Assembly: GCA_051294375.1 (NCBI GenBank)
Contig: CM119268.1
Location: 17,637,562-17,701,561, forward strand
From: Paraspadella gotoi
Taxonomy: Eukaryota > Chaetognatha
Reading direction: 5' to 3'
DNA length: 64,000 bases
The translations under genes were made by a program, and so were the position numbers. Positions 59,335 through 64,000 of the stretch are shown piece after piece. The notes under the pieces were generated by a model, which was not told where the DNA came from, searched no databases, and worked only from the letters and a program-made list of their open reading frames with translations. Numbering within the stretch: position 1 is the first letter of the stretch; each line of letters starts with the position of its first letter.

Positions 59335-59443
59335 TTGAGTGCATTGTTTGCTTGTGGTTTTTTCTACATCTAAATGCACAAACCCATTTCTTTTCATTAC
59401 ATCATTTCTTTCCATCCTTTGAAAGTTTCTTAAAGTTGAAACA
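59335..59443 (-). pseudogene. Bel/Pao paired zinc-knuckle remnant
   Basis: The minus strand reads CFNFKKLSKDGKK, a stop, CNEKKW and then CAFRCRKNHKQTMH. The Cys/His spacing recalls the two adjacent knuckles at the Gag C-terminus that bind RNA, but one Cys is replaced by Phe and spacing is disturbed. Confidence 0.6.
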
Positions 59444-59499
59444 GGTTTCTAGCGCAATGCCATTCATTACAACAGGTACGAACATCTATCAATTATTAT

Positions 59500-60990
59500 C
59501 GCTAATATGATTCCAAAACATTCGTCTTTTCAAACATTTCACCTTTCGAGATGCACGAGAAGATGATGGTGGTGATCCTTGGGTGATCCTGAAGACTTGA
59601 CCTTCATTTTACCCCGCCGTTGACGTTCTGCGATGGCCTCGATTGACGTCGATGCCGGCGTTATCCATGGTGACCTTTTTCTTTGCTTCGCGTAGGCCCC
59701 TTTTTCGTAGGTGATCTTTTTCTTTCTTCTGTTGCTTGATCCATAATCCCATATTGGAGTCCATCTAAAGGAGGTTGCTGCTGTAGTTGGTGTTGTGCAG
59801 CCCAGAGGAGGTGCGGCAGCAGGTTGGAGGCAGCAGTTGGATTGATTTGGAGCCGATTCATTTGTAGTACCTCAAAATTTATTCTTATGTTCCTTTCTCT
59901 TTTGCAAGTTGTTTGTAAGTTCCTTCTGACTGATCTTTCCAATTGGTCAAACTTTTTTTCCTGTTTCTTTATTATCGACTTCATGAATTGATGCAGTAAT
60001 TTTGTATTTCGGTGATGACTTGTCTTGGATGGATCTGTCTCGTTGAAGGTCGTTCTGCACATGATAGACGACCTTTGCAAATTCCTAGATCATTCTTCTT
60101 CATTCATCTCACTTACATTTCTCAAATCATTCTCTGTAGAGGAAATCCGCGCTCCTTTTTGATGGTGCTAGTAGTTGCTTTTTTCCAAGTACGGTGCAGG
60201 CTTCATTGTATATTGAGCTTTCTCTCAATCTCTTCGCGATTGTTCTTCATGGCCTCTTCTATGATGTCAATCATCGTAGCATTTCCTTTTCTATTTCCGC
60301 TTTCTTCTTTTAATCTCTTGGTCGTATCGTTCTTCTAGTTTATTACTTTTCTTCTTTGATGAGAGTAGTTCTTGTTGCTCTCGTTCGAAATTGCGGGGAC
60401 GTTTTGGTCGTCCCACGACATTCTTTGTCCTCCGATGGACCTTTGTATCTCATATTCAGGGCCGGAATCCTCATCTTCAAAAACATCATTCGGTTGAATT
60501 TTCATTAATTGCGTCAAAAATATCCATCAATTAAGCTCAGCGTTCCTTAGTGCATCTTGCGTTTGCTTAGGTGCCGTCTCAGCATCTCCACTTCTTGCTC
60601 ATCATTTGCGTCTCATTTTTTCCGGAGGTGGTACATCCCGGCGTGCGACCGCACGGTGTATGTGGGCCGCCATGTGTTTGGGACCGGGCCCTTTTTTCTC
60701 ATCAAGGCATCTTGCGCTTGGAGGGTCCTTTGGGATAAACCTTCCTGCGATCATATTGAACTTTGTCCGGCCTTGGCTTGAAGATCGGACCATCATCTCC
60801 ATTTCTTCAGCAAATGTGCAATGGCCTCTGGGGTTCCAGCTTGTTTGTATCGTTCAATTGATTCGGCAGAAGGGAGCCAATGGCGTCGCTTGCCTCTTCA
60901 GGTGTGAAATCATCCATATTGATGCTCGCGTACTCCTCTCGAGATCGAGCCAGAAGGACATCATTTTCGATATAAAAAAAATAAAAAATA
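59500..60990 (-). pseudogene. Bel/Pao Gag-like region, frameshifted
   Basis: Minus-strand fragments are charged and helical. The 5' piece has NMDDFTPEEASDAIGSLLPN, the middle has EQQELLSSKKKSNKLEERYD, and later pieces have MIDIIEEAMKNNREEIERKL and KKQEKKFDQLERSVRRNL. This is the look of the coiled-coil N-terminal half of a Bel/Pao Gag, which forms the particle shell. At least five frame changes separate the pieces. Confidence 0.6.
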
Positions 60991-61353
60991 AATTTCAATT
61001 AAATGAGAGAGCAAGTTTAAATTCGAAATTCAATCAATCCACACAGTATAACAAATTGGCAAAGTCACTTAACAGGAAATTTAATTTCGTAAAATTACAC
61101 ATTTTCCTTGAGACAAAATTTGAATCACAAAATTTTTCGTTATAAAAAATATGTGAATTTGAATATATCTTGCCTAAGGTAATTTTCAAATGATAGACTG
61201 ACGGCATTAAGGCAAACAAAAGGACAATTAATCAATCATTAAATCCATTGAATATCAATCGGTTCATTTATACCATAATCAAGCTTAATTGAATCAATAA
61301 ATCAATACATTAAACAATTCAAATCAATCGGTCGATTAGCCAATTAATCTATT

Positions 61354-61376
61354 AATCAATCAATCAATCAATTCAA
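61354..61376 (+). repeat. (AATC)n short array in an AATCAAT-rich stretch
   Basis: Five AATC units lie within 61200-61380, which is dense in AATCAAT and CAATTAAT words. Confidence 0.8.
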
Positions 61377-61393
61377 TCATCGATCAGACTCAC

Positions 61394-61436
61394 CTTTGGA
61401 TTGATGTTCCGCGTTCAAAGCGGTTCCGTTGTCAAG
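61394..61436 (-). CDS. Small exon candidate B (43 bp), GTGAGT donor
   Basis: Bounded by TTTTCCAAG and GTGAGTCTG on the minus strand. Joined to exon A it brings a TGA after 8 codons in A's only open frame, so it may be 3' coding end or UTR. Confidence 0.35.
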
Positions 61437-61490
61437 CTTGGAAAACAAATATAGTTCAATCCAAAAAAAACAAATCACAAACCAACTCAC

Positions 61491-61588
61491 CTTTCCGAAG
61501 CGATGTATACTTTCTTACTTGTAGAGAAGCTTGGCTCTCTCACGCCTCCTTGAGGTTGAGAATGGCTCCACTTGCGTCGCAACGTAAT
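61491..61588 (-). CDS. Small exon candidate A (98 bp), GTGAGT donor
   Basis: Acceptor TACTTTTCGTCAG-like (ACTTTTCGTCAG) and donor GAAAG/GTGAGT bound a frame with SHSQPQGGVREPSFSTSKKV and YIASE. The composition is protein-like. Family unknown. With exon B it forms a two-exon minus-strand model. Confidence 0.4.
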
Positions 61589-62582
61589 CTGACGAAAAGT
61601 ATCCAAACGTTTGTAGTAATGAAGCGTCGAAATGTCGAAGGAAAAAATGCGGGATTCAAAGTAAATAAATGTATAAATGTAGGTAACGAGACGAAATCTA
61701 GGCAAAATCGAGATCAAAATCGAGAAGAATCTATGAATCGTAGAGAAATCCCAATATAAATCGTTAGAGAAAACTTCAGTAAAAACGTAGTAGGAACTTT
61801 GTAAGAAAAGTTAGTTACAGTCTAGAGTGATCCAGTGAATCTAAATCTGTCTTGTTTGGTCTCGTCCAAGTAAAGTTTGGAGGAGAAGAGAGAGAGAAAA
61901 AGAGAGAGAGGAAGAAAGAGAACGAAGAGTGTAGGGCAGCAGTGGCGGCACGGCAGTTGGACCTGACTTCGCCCGAAAAGAGTGGAGAAGAGAGTCCGGT
62001 CAGTCTCTGTCCGGTCGATCGGTCAATCGGTCGATTGGATCAGATTCTGGCCCGTCTCCGTTCGCGTCTCGGCCTTTTTCTTCTTTCAGAACTGGTCAAA
62101 CTTCGACCCTTTGATCTTAAATTTAACCGTTGGTAATTAAGTCACGACCGTCTAAATTTTATACAGTACTACTAGATGTACTAGGTATGTTTTTTTCTCA
62201 TGTCCCTTCCCTTTTTTTTACACATCCCTTTCCTTCTCCTCTCCTTTCCTCCATCCCCTATTTTCTTTCCTCCTTCCTCCTGTTCCNNNNNNNNNNNNNN
62301 NNNNNNNNNNNTCCGCCGTTTCTTTCCTCCAACGGAAACGTTTCGTATTTTGAGTTAATCTCTCTCTTTCTCTCTCTTTTCCTTTTTCATCGACGGAGGG
62401 AAAAGAGGAAGGGCGGGAAAAGAAGAAAAAAAAAGAGAAAAAGGAGACCGGATATCAATATTTATCCCGTGTTTTGTGTCAGAGGGTACAAAGGGAAGAA
62501 AGGAGAGAAGAAAAAGAGAAGAAAGGAAATAAAGAAAGGAGGCGGGAGGCCCGTTCAAAGAAGCAAGAAAAAAAATAGAAGA

Positions 62583-62765
62583 CGCTGATCCGGCTTCCGC
62601 AGCTTGGCGGCGTCGGCGGCGACGTCGGCGTTGGCGGCGTCGTTTTATATAATCCTCCCTGTCACTTTGACGCGGATCCGCGGCGTCGGCGGCGGCGGCG
62701 CTGTCGCGGAGGCGTCAAGACGCGTCACCCCGTAACGCGACAATCTCGAAAGCGTCTGTATCGAT
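62583..62765 (+). promoter_or_regulatory. CpG-rich GGCGTC block with internal TATATAA
   Basis: GGCGTC/GGCGGC repeats flank TATATAA at 62646-62652. A TATA word inside a CpG-dense block suggests a core promoter, direction uncertain. No downstream exon was identified. Confidence 0.3.
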
Positions 62766-63189
62766 GATCTTTTTTTTTTGTTCGACGAAAATTGAAACTT
62801 GGTTTAAGAAAAAAAGGAGATGAAGCAGAGGAATTTGGAAAAAAAAAGCGAACCGAAATAAGAAACGAACTTGGTACTTTCTTTTTTTTTTTGGTTTTTG
62901 ATATTTTTGGCGTTTAAACCCACTTTATAGTACTGACGGTGGTGTCTGGAAACGCACTTTCGTCCCAAGGAACTATTTATTATTATTAATATTGATAAAG
63001 TATGGATATTGATAAACTATTACCTCATGAAAAAAATCAATGACTGCGACCGTCTCACTGACTACCTGAGAGACAGCCACTGTGAGTCTTGACCCTCTCC
63101 TTGCCTGCCACAGTGGCTCTCTACCTGGTTGCACTTGAAAATTCCACAGTGAATCTAATTTTCAGCCACAAAGGCGGTCTTTTTGTCAG

Positions 63190-63423
63190 ATGCAGCGACA
63201 GCCGCAGCGTTCCACTCCCGCCACTCTCTCGATATCCACGACGCCTCCTCGGAAATGGAGTCGACGAGGTGACGGTTTTGACGCCGAAGTCTCGCGACGA
63301 AAGAGACGCGGGATCCGAGCGCAGAAATTTCTCAAGATGTTTACGGCATTGGACGAAGCATCAGTGCGGCATCGGTGCATGGGCACGATATCGGTGCGAT
63401 ACTGGCTAAACAGCTTGATATAA
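63190..63423 (+). CDS. Candidate exon after TTTTGTCAG; two frames open
   Basis: A T-rich CAG at 63187-63189 is followed directly by ATG and a frame of 77 codons, beginning MQRQPQRSTPATLSISTTPP and containing RRGIRAQKFLKMFTALDEAS, to TAA. The next frame (from 63089, with DEVTVLTPKSRDERDAGSER) is also open across the same DNA. The DNA is GC-rich, so open frames are cheap. The family is unknown. Confidence 0.3.
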   Translation: MQRQPQRSTPATLSISTTPPRKWSRRGDGFDAEVSRRKRRGIRAQKFLKMFTALDEASVRHRCMGTISVRYWLNSLI

Positions 63424-63639
63424 AGAATTTATTTCTCGTCACCTATATACTAAACCGACAAGATGGAACCCCGGTTTCAAGGGCAATTCCTGCTGCATCG
63501 ATGCCGCAATACGAGCTAGCCTAGCTGCAGCATGTGTAAGATATCGACGTTGCACCGTCTCGCGCGGCGTCGTCGCCCGCTGCGTCGGAAGTTGAGCTGC
63601 GGTAACAAGATAGATTGCTTCGCTTTGAGGCCGGTTGGC

Positions 63640-63700
63640 GGCGTCGGCGTCGGCGGCGGCGGTGGCGGCGGTGGCGGCGGTGTGGCAGCGGCGGCCTCTC
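63640..63700 (+). repeat. (GGC)n/GGT array
   Basis: GGCGGC and GGTGGC units, encoding Gly- or Ala-rich runs, lie upstream of GTCACGTGAC (63792-63801) and a final GA array. Confidence 0.8.
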
Positions 63701-63841
63701 CGTATCCGTTTCCCCATTTCCAGGGTCAAAGACTTTTTTCAAAGTCATTTCGCTCCCCGGTTCCGAAAGCGATCGATCATGCGAAGTCGCCGTCACGTGA
63801 CTGGAAAGACAGAGAGAGAGAGAGAGAGAGAAGAGAGAGAG

Positions 63842-63907
<66 letters not shown>

Positions 63908-64000
63908 GTCACGCCCGCGTCAGTACGGTTACCGGCAGGTTCCACTCTTTGGTGAATAGGATTATAGATGGATGCACTTTTACACGCTTATAAAAATATA

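Larger units (their letters stand above)
57870..60990 (-). mobile_element. Decayed, 3'-truncated Bel/Pao LTR retrotransposon
   Basis: Reading the minus strand from 60990 down, pieces appear in the order of a Bel/Pao polyprotein: a charged coiled-coil Gag-like region, paired zinc-knuckle remnants, an aspartic protease with DTG, the linker with a GW-x-L-x-GP motif, a charged helix pair, and the start of reverse transcriptase. Each piece is broken by stops and frameshifts, so no intact product exists. The catalytic part of reverse transcriptase, RNase H and integrase are absent beyond about 57870, and no LTRs were recognised. The frame changes resemble the indel noise elsewhere in the window, so part of the decay could be assembly error. 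Neighbouring short exons at 61394-61588 are unrelated as far as I can see. Confidence 0.85.

Overview
This is eukaryotic nuclear DNA from an animal, most likely an arthropod or another invertebrate; I cannot name the species. The reasons are GT-AG splice sites around short exon-like open stretches, very low gene density, a great excess of (GA)n/(CT)n microsatellites, an SLC22-type transporter split by introns, and a decayed Bel/Pao retrotransposon. There are 25 assembly gaps. Most long open frames are microsatellite translations (Ser-Leu or Arg-Glu runs) or frames through N, and are not genes.

Layout. 1-3.8 kb: sparse, two minus-strand exon candidates and a gapped minisatellite. 4.0-11.5 kb: an inverted duplication with about 1.9-kb arms around a GA-rich spacer. 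11.6-14.7 kb: plus-strand genic block with two SLC22 exons, then open exons behind a CCAAT-type promoter. 15-20 kb: one TATA/CpG promoter candidate and several short exon candidates. 21.1-23.9 kb: minus-strand exons of an acidic protein, a minus exon with a strong acceptor, and a plus-strand CCAAT promoter with a first exon. 24.6-24.9 kb: a tandem repeat and a hammerhead-ribozyme-like motif. 26.5-29.5 kb: a plus-strand terminal exon, then two noisy local duplications. 29.5-46.3 kb: one 8.4-kb unit present twice in tandem, carrying a minus-strand gene with a highly acidic C-terminus and a CCAAT-rich promoter. 46.8-55 kb: a plus-strand open exon, several repeats, two CACGTG-type sites and two good minus-strand exons. 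57.9-61.0 kb: the minus-strand Bel/Pao remnant. 61.4-64 kb: small minus-strand exons, GC-rich promoter-like DNA and repeats.

The main caution is assembly quality. Several duplications meet at gaps of exactly 25 N or at microsatellites, and differ mainly by one- or two-base indels. Much of the apparent duplication, and many frameshifts, may therefore come from gap filling or unmerged haplotypes. No operon, CRISPR array, rRNA or convincing tRNA gene was seen, and I found nothing I can defend as a new biological system. The best leads are the Bel/Pao remnant, the hammerhead-like motif, the acidic-tail gene in the duplicated unit and the SLC22 fragment.
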